Position numbers and translations under genes: made by a program. A DNA stretch of 64,000 bases, taken from assembly GCF_963662255.1 (NCBI RefSeq), contig NC_085046.1, positions 99,899,324-99,963,323 of the forward strand, read 5' to 3'. Below, piece after piece: positions 15,399 to 27,100 of this stretch. How positions within the stretch are numbered: the stretch's first letter is position 1; each line of letters begins with the position of its first letter. This stretch comes from Cinclus cinclus (taxonomy: Eukaryota; Chordata; Aves; Passeriformes; Cinclidae). The notes beneath the pieces are model-generated. The model did not search any database. It was not told the DNA's origin and saw only the letters and a list, made by a program, of their open reading frames with translations.

Positions 15399-15423
15399 CT
15401 CTCTCTCTCTCTCTCTTTTTTTT
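15399..15423. repeat. (CT)9 microsatellite followed by a T run
   Basis: Nine CT units running into eight T. A likely polymorphic microsatellite. Confidence 0.95.
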
Positions 15424-16152
15424 ACTATTAAATATCAATGTAATGGTTGGCTAAGGCTTAAAATTTAGATCAGATAAGTGGAGAAAACTTATTAATGAAT
15501 TAACCAAACAAAATTTGCTTCTAACTTAAGCAATAAATTTTTAAGATTTGAAAGCGATATTGTCTTAAAAAATGAAGAAACTTCATCGTCACAATGAGTT
15601 GTTTATATATGAACAAGAATAGATGGAAGAAAACAATATTACAGTTTTCTTGTATCACCATAAAAACTTAGTTCTTAAAATCTCTTTATGTGAAACATTT
15701 TGAATTAAAACTTTTCCCTCATTTCTCTAAGTAAAAAGTATTAGTCCTACACTTAATAAGCACTAACCAAGTGTAAAAAGAATCACTGCTTTTAAAAATA
15801 ATATTCTCTAGATAAGAACAGCAACAATAATAATACTGTTTAGCTTAATTTATCATAAACCTATTCACATTACTTCACTGCCCCTTAGGAAGAAAGAATA
15901 CAGTACACCTGACTGCAATGCCACACTAGACACAAGAAGCAGAGAATGCCAAGGCAGTTTTTCTGACCTCAGCCTATAAGAGGGAATTTAGTGATGACTG
16001 TGCATGTCAGCAATTAAACCTTATGTCTAGAAGAGCGCAAGGGAATTAAAAAATAAGCTTGATTCTAAGAAGTGGTGCTGTTGAGAAAATAACTATCTTT
16101 TTTCTTGCATTAAGATTTGAATCTGCGGAGCACAACACAAAGATTTTTGCCA

Positions 16153-16171
16153 TTTTTTTTTTTTTCCCCCC
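16153..16171. repeat. T13C6 homopolymer junction
   Basis: Thirteen T followed directly by six C on the plus strand. The sense strand reads G6A13. Simple sequence prone to length change. Confidence 0.93.
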
Positions 16172-16863
16172 ACAATTTCTCCACCTAATACTAGGATAGA
16201 CATCTCAGAAATCGTCTGAAACCCTTTTCTAGGGCAGAATAACTGCAAAGATAAAGAACATTGATGGCTTTCCATCTATATCAGCTCAAATATAAAATAC
16301 ATTTTCTTTGTCCAAGCTCACATCCCTTGTGTTTGCTTTCCTGAGAACTTGCATAATAAAGTTTTATTAGCCCAAATGTTCACACAGAGACCAATTTAGC
16401 CTTTCACATTAAAGTATACCAGAAGTGGTATATTTTGTCAGGGCAAGAAGACAGATGGACAAACTGGGACAAAGCACTGATTGAGGGCAAGGTTCCCTTA
16501 AATCCCTGGTTTACCTCCTATCCCAAGGAACTCACACAGAGATGAGTAAATGCCTTTCCAGCCAGGGCCACTCATGAACACACATGTTGCTATTTCCATG
16601 TGAACACAATGAGACAAAATTCCATTCTGGAACACTCTAATAAACCTGAAAGGAGTTGTTTTTTTATTTCTAACAACAGCCTGAGCTTGAGCTGTGTGTG
16701 ACCTAAAAAGAGAATGGAATGCTCTGCTTTTGTATTTTTTCTCCCCTTTCCAAAGTGACTAGTTCTGCTGGTCTACTCTTGTGTTCTAATACTACTATCT
16801 TTCCCTGGTGAAGTCTGAACACTGCAAGCATCCCCACACCTTTTTTCTGATCACTGAAACTAA

Positions 16864-16898
16864 TTTTAGCAAGTCACCTGACAGCTGACTTGCCAAAA
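16864..16898. other. Compact 13-bp stem hairpin
   Basis: TTTTAGCAAGTCA (16864-16876) pairs with TGACTTGCCAAAA (16886-16898) with one A-C mismatch, leaving a 9-nt loop. It could form in DNA or in RNA from either strand. No function is implied by sequence alone. Confidence 0.6.
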
Positions 16899-19547
16899 CT
16901 AAGCTCAACGCTTACTTTATGGAAACAACAGATGAACACCACCAGGCTGGGGGTGCCCGATACTTCCCAAGCATAACTGATGTTCTGATTTGAAATTTTA
17001 TACCTCTTCAATGCCACATATATTAATTGTCTTAAACTTATGAAGTTTTAAAAGGCATAATAATCAACTAGACAGCTTTTGTTTCTGGGTCGTTTTTAAT
17101 TGAAGGCCATCATACCTGAATCTTTATTTGTTTTGATCTGTTCTACATTTACAGAACTTTTCTCTATGGTTGCCTTCCATGGATACAATAAAATTTGGGT
17201 ATTTGGTAACCAGTATGAAGAAACTGAAATATTAAAACACAGAGCTGTATTCATCATACAAGAAACTAACTTTTATAAAACTGTCCTAGAATCACAGGAA
17301 ATTTTAATTTCTGCCTATTGTTTATATACTACTCAGTTCACTGCCAAAACTGCTTTAAATCACAATCTGAAAGTCCCTCATAGACTTAGAATTTGCTGAA
17401 TTTAAATTATGTGAATATGACAAAAAGCACAGTTTGAATAGAGTTCAAATAAGTTAAAGTTAGATGGGAGATTTATCATCATGTAACAGAACAAGCCTGC
17501 TGAAATCTAAGTCAAATGGGGACACAACTAAATAACATCAACTTTTCAAAGTAAGCATCAGTTTTTGGGATTAAACTTGAAATTTAACTTGTAAGAAATA
17601 TTAAATCAGAAGAGAGGGAAATCAACAACCTGTCAGTTATGATACTCATCTCGAAGAAATACATGAACGTCATTAAGGAAAGAAGATGGTTGATGGTCAT
17701 GCAATAATACACCCTCCCAGAGTTACATAAATGTCTTTGTAGCTGGTGATAAAGTACAATCCTGGTCTTTGCTGATCTCTGGCTTGGTCACAGATTCGTA
17801 TTTTTTTACAAATATCACATGATGCATCAACATGATGTGTGTACTAAATGTATTCCTTAACAATGAAAGTCGCGCAGATACATGAAGAATCATGTAAGAA
17901 TATTAAAATGATTAAATGAATGAGAATGAGGGAAAAGCAGGACCCCATTCTCATTCCTGTGAAGGAACAGTATCCTGATAATTTGAAAGGGCATTGAGGA
18001 TCAAGGAAAATTAACTTTCCAGCATAATGTAAATAAAACATTTGCCTCTGTGTCCTTCAACTACCTTTCATTTGAGCAAAATACTTCTCCCACAGCAATA
18101 AAGAAAATTAGGTTAAGTTTTAAAATACAGAAGCCCTGTACTGTAGCCAAATTAAACTATTCCAAAATACACTGTATTTCTAACTCATTTAAATAACAGT
18201 CAGCAAGTTCGGCTGACATTATAATTTGCTAATAATGCTTTTCAGCATTTTTAAGACAGCTACCCAACTTGTAGTCCAATGATATTTATAATGCATGATG
18301 GGATTTTTTAGGTTTGGCTTTGTGTTTTTTTAAGCTGAGAAGTGGTGACCTACTGATAATGTTCTTCCTCCATTACCAAAATATTAGGATTTAGCTGATG
18401 GCATGGGATGCTTTGTTCTAAAGCCAATGTAATGGAAACACTGAAGAATGTTTCAAAATCCCACAGTAAGCATGTGCATCAGCATTACACTGCTTCCCTT
18501 TTCCCTTCACCAGTTAAAGATGACCATAGACAGCTTCTGAGAGAAATGTCACCAGCTCTTGCTGAGCCAGAAAACAGCACCCTCACCCCCAGTATTTTTT
18601 CAATGAATGAAAGAACTGGTGGGTGGGTATCAGAACTGGATTTCCAACCTCTGCTCACAGGCTGTCAGTTATGGGAAGGATGTGCCTCCACCACCCTGAC
18701 AAGTATCCATCCAGCACTGGCACAGAAATGTTCTTCTCGGTAGTTGGGCAGATAAAAGTTGAGTGCATTTTTAGCATCTTTCTGTCAGATTATACTTCAG
18801 TGTTTTAAATCATCAGTACCTGTGAGAAAAAGGCTGTTTGATCAGATCAGTGACCCAGCTATACCTGAGCTTCAAGTTTCTCTTCTAAGACTGAAGGTGT
18901 GTAAACAAGGACAAGTCACTCAGCTGTCACATTTTCAGGTTGATCATGACATGAAGAGCATAGATACACTCAAGGAATATTTAAATATCAAATGATACTT
19001 CATAAAGGGTCTTGAAAGTGAAGAATTATGCAAATATACTCACTACTACAACGAAAAATCTCAGAATAAAGGAAAAGCAATCCAGTTAGAAGACATGGAG
19101 GGAAGAAACATAGGAAAAAACCTTACTAAACTTCCTTTAACCATTCACAGAAAGAAAGGTAGTAGGATTTAGTTTTATGTTCCAAGACTGTGGACTTAAT
19201 TCTAGATCCAATTTTTTTCCTCATTTGTGTTTCGGTTTTGGACACAACATGGGATCTAACATTCTCCCTGTCACAGCCTGTTGATAGGCACAATTTTTTT
19301 CAAGGGAAAGCACACTACCATTAGCACTATAATCTGGTTTTGTCTGGCCCTTTCAGCACCATTTTTCAAAGAAGGATTGTGAGACAAACCGACTGTTACT
19401 GATCACTGAAGTATGGTTCACATTCATGTATTTTCAATATGCACTGTTATTCTATTTTCTTGCTCTGATGTTTTATTCGAGTTTGTGAATAGATATGATA
19501 AGCAGTCAGTCTGCACTTTTCAGCAAGCAGAACTCAGATCTGCACTA

Positions 19548-19562
19548 TGGTGGTGGTGGTGG
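19548..19562. repeat. (TGG)5 trinucleotide repeat
   Basis: Five TGG units on the plus strand, about 1.3 kb downstream of the GNAL exon in gene orientation. Intronic, with no coding frame. Confidence 0.93.
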
Positions 19563-20275
19563 TGAGTGAGGGCAGAGAGGAAACCCACTGATTACAATCT
19601 AGCACAGTTGTCTAAGTCTCTCTTTGTACAACCACTGCTTTCATTTCCAGCTGCTCTAGACTGTAGGAAATGCTCAGGTTTTGGTAAATGCACTGAGGTC
19701 AAATCAGTTTCTTCATACATGTATCTAATTTTCCCTCACTTCCATGTGCTGGTGAATCATTTTTTCCCAAAAATGGTCTGAAAAGAGGGAAAATAAACTA
19801 TGACCCGCAACACCAAAATTCCCCACTGTGGCAGAAGCGTGATAAGTCCTTTAGTGACATGGACCTATTCCTCTGCTTCAGGCTCAACACCAAGAGCAGA
19901 GAGGAGAGAAAAGAAAAACACTGAGTGCAAGAACAGACTTGTGGCATTGCTGCTGACCATACTGCCAATTAGACAAAACATAACACACTGGAACGTGTTC
20001 TCTGAAAACCCTAAATCACATAGCAACTGTATGACTATATATTTTTGCAAGAGCAGTTCACATGAAATGTGTATTTTTGATGGAAATCTAATTCAGACCT
20101 GTGTTACTGTTGAGAACAGTTGAGTCTGTAGCACTCGCAGTGTTAACAGACTGTTCTTTGATTAATAGTTTTCATCTCTGTACTATGTATTTATGATTTG
20201 CACCTTCACAATCTACTACACTTCTCACAACATTTCCGACCAGACTGAACCTGTTTACAGATTTTGACTGTGTTA

Positions 20276-20289
20276 GGTACACGTGTACC
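20276..20289. repeat. 14-bp palindrome with a CACGTG E-box core
   Basis: GGTACACGTGTACC is a perfect dyad centred on the canonical E-box CACGTG (20280-20285), 530 bp downstream of the GNAL exon in gene orientation. The half-sites resemble a steroid-receptor TGTACC, but the 2-bp spacing is not the usual 3 bp, so an E-box is the better reading. Confidence 0.5.
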
Positions 20290-20814
20290 ACTTCACTTTG
20301 AAGATCAGAATACCAAATGTACTACTGTCTTTAATTAAGTACAGCTTATAATTTTTCCCACCTAGAAAATGTATTAGTAATGCAGGTATGCATCTGGTTA
20401 TGTAAATGTCTCAGAAGTTTTAATGGAATGTTAAAAGAAAGAGCAATTTCAGCACTGTCTGGGTCTCAGAATTTTAAACAAAAGATTCTCCTTAGATTGA
20501 CTCAACATTTTTCCAACTTAATAGTTTCCATTGAAATGATTTTATGTAAATCAATTTTGAGTGGAATAAAGACACTTAAAAGTTATCTGATTTTCTGTAC
20601 TTTTCTTTATGAGATGCGAAATATTTGAGGCAGAATATTTAGTTGCATAATAAAGGCAAACTATGATAATAAATTAATTTTGCTATACATGCTCCTCCGA
20701 TACAGATAATGAAAATGTTAATTCCTACATTGCAAAGATCCTGAATCTCACTGATATATTTTCTAATTTGTTATAGATGATCACATTCTTGGCTATAAAT
20801 GTCATAAAAAGAAA

Positions 20815-20821
20815 TACTTAC
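20815..20821 (-). other. GNAL: 5' splice site (donor) of the GNAL exon
   Basis: On the minus strand the exon ends CAGTA and the intron starts GTAAGTA, a near-perfect U1-binding donor in intron positions +1 to +6. The split Tyr codon (TA plus one base) is the junction expected in Gs-class alpha genes, so the next exon should start with T or C and continue with a Phe codon. Confidence 0.92.
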
Positions 20822-20919
20822 TACTGTGCACAGTCAATCAGTTGATATTCATTTGACCTCTCGAAGCATGCCTTTACACCTTCATCATCCCAGAGCTTTT
20901 TTGCATGTTCAAAGAACTC
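20822..20919 (-). CDS. GNAL: Internal coding exon of GNAL (G-protein alpha-olf subunit), helical-domain segment
   Basis: Seen: read on the minus strand, the 98-bp exon encodes 32 codons plus two bases, starting [10 protein letters not shown] and containing [18 protein letters not shown] then LIDCAQ, with no stop. It begins in phase 0 right after a CAG acceptor and ends after the first two bases (TA) of a Tyr codon at a GTAAGTA donor. Known: this segment lies in the alpha-helical domain of Gs-class alpha subunits, which covers the bound nucleotide. G-alpha-olf stimulates adenylyl cyclase at the inner face of the plasma membrane, in olfactory neurons and striatum. The [16 protein letters not shown] stretch is the GNAL form; GNAS, as I recall it, has EDEGVRACYERSNEYQ. 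Inferred: this is one internal exon, with the rest of the gene outside the window or not recognised. The start of the peptide (FEHAKK) differs slightly from the mammalian GNAL I recall (FDHVKK). The alternative is a GNAS paralogue, which I judge unlikely. Confidence 0.94.
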
Positions 20920-20955
20920 CTGAAAATTGGAAATGAAATAAATCAGAGAACATGG
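20920..20955 (-). other. GNAL: 3' splice site (acceptor) with pyrimidine-rich tract of the GNAL exon
   Basis: On the minus strand the sequence before the exon reads TTTATTTCATTTCCAATTTTCAG and then GAG. The pyrimidine tract is broken by a few A residues, but the CAG is well placed. A CTCTGAT about 25-30 nt upstream is a fair branch-point candidate. The acceptor puts the first codon (Glu) in phase 0. Confidence 0.85.
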
Positions 20956-22101
20956 CTCAATTTTTTCAATTCCCAATCTGTGCTATTCCTTCCCCCAACC
21001 TTCATGCTTTATGCTTTGGAAAATGATAGATTATACACTTACAGAAGAAAAACTATAAGCATTTCTTAGCAAAATGGCAATAAAATATACAAAACATATG
21101 GCTGCTGAGAATTTCCAGCTCATGATATATAATGAAGACTGTCTTCAAAATTCATGCCAGTCCATATATAAAATTTACTGCAAGTACAAAAGTTACTTAG
21201 AAGCATGTTCACTTCATTTTTAACTGAATTTATGCTTCTGTCATGGAAAAGGCTAAAAGTGATGCAAAAAGCCGCTCAGCTTATAAACATTAACTTTCCA
21301 GAGAAAGAACCAGCCTGTAACTTTATAAAGATTGCACAATTTTTCCTGAAAAACACAACTTTCCGCTACTTGGTATTTTCTCATGCAATATAATAACTTG
21401 ATTGCAAGACTTTCAGAATCTTTGCTCAACGCTGCATCCTCCAAACAGCTGCCTGGCACAACCTGCTTTTCCTAGCAGTTATCCCAGGCCACCCAACCCA
21501 GAAATACCTGCCAGCAAGCTTAATTCAGAGTTATTTGAAAGAGGAATCAAAGCTGTCCTTGGTGCCGGTAAAGCCGCAGCCACACACATGCAGAGAGGTA
21601 GGTCCCACCCTGCCTGCTGGCTCCTTCATTTCTCCAGCCCCAGCTCTAGAGACTGAAGGACCCAGCTTGATTTAAAGCTGGGTATCCATTTTATGTTATA
21701 TCATTACTAGTAAGTGACACTGTAACAGAGTTTTCCCAGGTACGTAGTTCTAAATTCAAATGAAGGATGTTTAGATGAATTAGTATTTCCTTTATTGTAT
21801 GGTTCTTTCCTCCCTTGAACAAAATTGTTAAAGCAATATGTCAACTCAAACACAGAAGTTGTTTTCTTAACACCTCAACACACTGCTAATAAATCACTGG
21901 AATCCTTTGGTAAGTCACGAATTTGTGAAACCTAACAAATTGCTTTTCCACAGTTCAATTTGACTCTGTGTAAAATGGGTGTAATACCACTATTCACTTA
22001 GTGATTCTGTCAAAATTTTGCATAAACATCTGAATTCTGAAACTTTTCAGGATTTAAAACCTTTTGCCTTTTTTTTTTACCAACTATACCATGCACAATG
22101 T

Positions 22102-22116
22102 AGAGAGAGAGAGAGA
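22102..22116. repeat. (AG)7 microsatellite
   Basis: Seven AG units followed by A residues, in the intron upstream of the exon. Confidence 0.93.
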
Positions 22117-23326
22117 AAATTCCATTCTTTAAGAAGTTTTGAAAATGTTAGAGAAAATAAGATATTAGAGTAGGCATGAGAAACCTTTCCAGAAAGTCTT
22201 GGATGAAGAGAGGAAGCAACACTATATACTGGCAGATGCTTATACTGCCCTTGAAATTTATTTATTCACTTGGTGAGGACATGTTTATTGAGTCTTTGTT
22301 CTTTTAATTACTTATGCAATGATTGTTCTAAATACTGCAGATCCACCTTTTGAAGTGATGCTACAGCTATTATGAACTCTCTGATCCTACAGCAGAAAAA
22401 AAGCAAAAACAAGCTCAAGAAAGGACAAGATACCAAACTAGAGCAGACCAAGAAAGCTGCCACACATAAGAGAGAGCATGACTACAAGAAAAAGAAAGAA
22501 ATGGAAAAATCAAAATGACAGATACCAGAAACCATGGAACATTCCTCAAATATGAAGCATATGCTTGATTGATACTTGGGCATCGGCTGAATGCCTCTCA
22601 CTTGCTGGCGTCTTTGGCCAAAGAAAAGCACTGCCTTCTCAGTGGATGGAGTGAACTGTGGGTAAGTGCCAGGTCCTGAGGCAGAAGGAGCCAACTCTCC
22701 ATCCCCTCAGATGGGAGCAATGTTCCCATCCCTTTCTCCCACAGGCATTCACTGCTGCAGGTGTGGGGTCTGAGCACAGTGTGGCTGCCTTCCCCTTCTC
22801 CCCATCCAGGGGTGGGAATTCCCACCCACCCCAAAAGCCATCTCTAAGGAGAACAAACATCTAAAAACCAGTCCCATTCGGCCCCGCTGAGCCTACAAGA
22901 AGGGCAGGGGATGAGGAAGAGGTCAAAGTAAAGGTATACTTTTCTGAAGGATGGGATGGATTGAGATCAGTTGAAAATGTAAATAACAAAGTAAATAAGC
23001 AAACAAATTAATAAATAAAGTTGCATAGCTACAGTAGTTGCTTACTTTTGCTTTTACATCCTCTGTATGATCTTTATTTACTCTTTAAAATCTCTTCTGA
23101 AAAAGAGGCAATCATTTCAGCTCAGCTTCTTGAGACCCTACAAATATGTTGTAAATGCAGGGTTTCTGTATCATACGCTTCAAATATTTCCACCTGACCA
23201 TTATGTCTCAAAGCAGTCTATTTAAAATGACTTCCAGACTTCTAGTCCTAAGCAAATCATATAAAACAGAGCAAATATACTTCCCTCATTAGAATGTACT
23301 GATCTACTGCAGAGGAGTACACTTGA

Positions 23327-23971
23327 TTGCAAATTGCCTCCCACACAGCTAGCTACTCGATCCTTCCTTCCCAGGTGACTAAAGCTTCCAGAAAAATCCT
23401 GTTTCATATCAAGGTGCCACGTACCATGATCCAACTTTTCACACTTGTTTTTAACCCTTCTCTCATCTGCTGTAAGTTCCTCAGTATTTTTTCTGTTCAT
23501 CTGCATAAGGCCCCTCCATTGCAAGCACAGAGGAAGATTCTGCACATGGCAAACATGTCTGGGTGCCAGCCCCCTCTCCATCGCAGGACAACATCCAGAC
23601 AGTGGTTACCACATCAGCTTCAACCCCTACAACCAAGACCTTTGTGCCTGACCAGCCTTCCAACAATCACTCCCCTCCCCGCCCCTCAATCCTTTCAACT
23701 CATTCCTATGAATCCCAAAGCTTGTCACTTCTTCCTCCTTCCTGACGCATGGCCACTGTGGCCACCTCAACAGCAAGCAGGCTCTGGTGTAGGCTTTGGG
23801 CTCTGCCTGCCCTGCAGCACCTGCTTTGGGGCTCTAGTACCCTTCGGGTGGCAGCCACAGTTGGCAATTCCTGTCATGGGGAAAAGCCAGGATAATTCAA
23901 AGAACAGAGAATTCAGCTTTGCTCCAGCTGTAAGGGAAGATGGATTAAAACATTTTAAAATGTTACCTTAG
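23327..23971 (+). other. 214-codon open frame in a C-rich patch, probably non-coding
   Basis: A continuous plus-strand frame of 214 codons crosses a patch rich in C on this strand (about 23.5-23.9 kb). The predicted product is rich in Pro, Gln, Leu and Ser in its middle, and I saw no domain, signal peptide or transmembrane pattern. A second 60-codon frame overlaps it. Low TAA/TAG/TGA density in C-rich sequence explains much of the length. It runs antisense to GNAL. I would not call it a gene without transcript evidence. Confidence 0.1.
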
Positions 23972-24032
23972 GTCAGGAAAACACAAATAAGGTTTTTAAG
24001 AGTAAGCTCTGACCGTAGTAGCTTACATTCTG

Positions 24033-24130
24033 AGTTGGTCAAACTAAGACTTTCTTAAAGGTGTGACTCCTGGAAAGTGGTTTTTCAATTCTTAGGAGTC
24101 ACAAGCCAGGTCCTTTAAGAAATGTCAACT
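24033..24130. other. Bulged long-stem hairpin
   Basis: The 5' arm 24051-24071 is a continuous 21-nt stretch. Its first 11 nt pair with 24112-24122 and its last 10 nt pair with 24094-24103, both perfectly. The 3' arm therefore carries an 8-nt bulge (24104-24111), and the terminal loop is 22 nt (24072-24093). A further AGTTG/CAACT pairing (24033-24037 with 24126-24130) could extend it. The stem is better than expected by chance. It could be a small inverted-repeat transposon remnant or a structured RNA; the large bulge argues against a standard pre-miRNA. Confidence 0.6.
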
Positions 24131-27100
24131 GGGACAGAAGAAAACAGGGACATGGTAAATCACTCTGGTAATCTGATACACTGTGTTTGCCAGCACATGC
24201 AAGTCTTCTACCAGATTAAAGTCAACAAAATCTATTAAAAATATTTAGCATACTGAAGAGAACCCGGAAATAATGTATTGTGCCTGAAAGCAGAAAACCA
24301 CCTACATCATGAACAAACAGAACACCTGCTTCAACCAAACTTCCTTTGGGATGAAGGCACCTATGAATATACATGTAAAATAAAACAATCAACATATTTT
24401 TAATGTAGTATTTTAATTGGAGCATTAAAGAAGGAAATGATAATGCTTTAGATCTCATAAGTTAGAGGTGCCATGAATTGCAGGTACTTTTTACATTGCA
24501 TACATTAATTTACACTATTTATATAAGAATTTATAGCGATCACTAGACCATACAAAACCTTGATGTGCTATTTGGATGTCATCAAAATGAAGATGTGACA
24601 CACAACATCTCAAATATTTATTAATATAAAACCATTTTTAAATTTTCCACTCTTCCTGAGGCAATCCAAAACCCCAGCCCTGCATTTCTGAACCTCCTTT
24701 TCACTAGCAGATACATTTTGCTATAAATAATCACATATCATCCAAAAATCATGAAAAGCCATAAGCAGGCTATGATTACTTTTTTGTTTTCAGAAGAAAA
24801 TAAACTCAGATATAATGTACAGTACATAAATGTAAAAACACCCTGAGCTGATATCACTGTTTTAAACAATAGGCTATTTTTAATGTGTTTTGAAAGGTCT
24901 TGTAAAAATATTTTTACTCATCTAATTCAGGGAAAATTTTTCTGATTCAATGTATTCCCATACATAACATTCCAAGAAAACAATACAGGTAACAAATGTA
25001 ATGTACTAACAGCTAGGCTTCAGGGTGCTGTTTTTCAACTTTTTCTTACTAGAAGTTACAGCTTGGTCTAGAAACTCAATTTCCCTTATTTTGGAAATAA
25101 ACTTATTTATTGGCATGTTACCTTAGAAACATCCTCCCCCTTATAACTCCTACAAAAAATTTTCAAGTAGCTAAGAAATGGAGTTCTTTCACTTTTTAGA
25201 TACCTAAATTTGGAATAAATACTAGTGATGATTAAATTACATATCTTCATGAACAGATCTTTTAAGTATTTTGGAAAAAAAAACTTTACAAACCACAGAA
25301 GGTCATGTTAGGTCAGGAATACAATTTTTATTCTACTAAGATTCTTTCTGCCTTCCTTCTGAATGAAGCACACATTTAACAGCTATCCTGATATCACCTT
25401 TCAGTCTCCCAGAAAGTGGAACGTAGAAGGCTCCATCCAGAGCCATATTTTCTACTTCTGTTAGTATATTGTAAACATGGAAACACTGCTTAGATCAATG
25501 TGAAGTCAATCTCCCTCAAGCCAAAATTTATGCTCTTATTCTCCTAAAATTCAGGACTGTCAGGACTGTAAGACAATTTCTCATCTGAAACACAGATTAA
25601 ACCTGTCTGATTACCTGACAACCACTTAAAGAAGTGGCAAATGTTACACATTTTCATAGTTCTGCCATTGTGGGTGTGAAATGAAGTCATCACCTCTATT
25701 CTGAATTTCAGTTACTACTTCTTCTCTCAAGTACTTAACCAAACAAAAAGTAAATCACACAATGCATTAAAAATTCCCACCTAACACCTCCCTAACTCCC
25801 AATGACAATTGCAGTGCAAGATGATCCAGAGAATTAATTCACACAGGAAGGGAAGTATGTGCCTTCCTGCTGAGCAGGGTACTTGTACCTCCCAATGCAT
25901 AGTGCAGGGGTCATGTGTATATACACACATACAGGCAGTCCCAGTCTCTCATCCATGGAACTGTGAAAACATTTTGTGCAATAAAGAAGTGACAACTGAT
26001 GGGGAACATTGTAATACCATAAGGATGAAACCCAGTGGAGTCAAATACAGGGTGTATAGGCAAACTACCTGAAGGGTTTTCTAAATGAGGCACGTTTGAC
26101 TCTGCAATTCAAACAATATCCTCTGAAGCATCCTTTTCTGTACCAAAACTGAGGTCAAAACCGAACTGGATCCATCAGCCTGCAGCCCAAGTCACAGAGC
26201 ATGACAGCAACAGCAAACAGCAGGATGCTGTGCTGTTACAGAAGATGACAAGACAGCCACATGGTGTGGGAGAAGTGGCTGGGAAGAAGAACTCTAACCT
26301 AGCACTTTCATCTCTTCCCACAGAACTGTGAGGAAGCCTTTTTCCATGTGGTGTCCAGGGGATGATCAGAGTGATTGCACCGTGGGTGATGGGATGCTCA
26401 GCCAAGCTCCATATCATGTTCCAGAAACCATCACAGCTCCTGGGGCTGTCTGCTGCTGCCCTGACAGACACCACAAATCTGATCAGTGTATCAATATTCT
26501 GTTGGGTTTTGCAGCATAAGACTTGTAAAGTAACAGAAGAATGGCAATTTTAAAAAGTTTGTATTTGAGCCAAGCAAACACCTGGAATTTAACATTATGA
26601 AGCCAAAACTACTTTTGTGGATCCCAGACTCTCTTGTAAGCATCTATAGCCTCTGTTCACCGTAGACAGTCTCCATTTTGAGAGCCTGACTTTAAACTTG
26701 AATCCTAACCCAGCGTTTAACTGATGTGGTTGTAAACTGATGTTCCAAGAAACCTGCAAGAAACAGTGAGTGACAATCTGCCCCAGTGACTCCAATTATC
26801 ACTGCTTTGCTTGTACCAAGTGTAGCAACTAATTTTCTATTAAAATTGCTCTTCATCCCCAACATCTGGGTGCAAATGCAAGCTGTGTCAACAAAAAATA
26901 TTTAAATGGATTTAATGATTGGGCGAACTACAAGGTAAGGCACCCAAGAGAGAAGGAAGCCTGCTCAGTTACCTCTTGCACAAACAAGTACAGCCTCTTG
27001 ATAATCAGCCTCTTGTTTACAAGTTAAAAGTGTCCCTTATGGCTCAGTCAGCTCTCCTTAATGCTTTATGAAATGTTCTGCCTAACAAGGGAGTTGTTTT

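Larger units (their letters stand above)
1..20814 (-). other. GNAL intron downstream of the exon (partial), no other exon recognised
   Basis: AT-rich, CpG-poor sequence. I searched the minus strand for the next GNAL exons (segments after the split Tyr: the TPTDQ, DVGGQRDERRKW, FLNKQD and QYELL regions) and saw none, so the intron continues past the left edge. It holds a poly-T tract near 1.6 kb, a 22-base poly-A near 11.8 kb, a CT repeat near 15.4 kb, a T/C run near 16.15 kb, a TGG repeat near 19.55 kb, a small hairpin near 16.87 kb and a 16-bp tandem duplication near 5.4 kb. Open frames here are short and match no family I know. I cannot see conservation from one sequence, so enhancers may be present without being visible. 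Confidence 0.75.
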
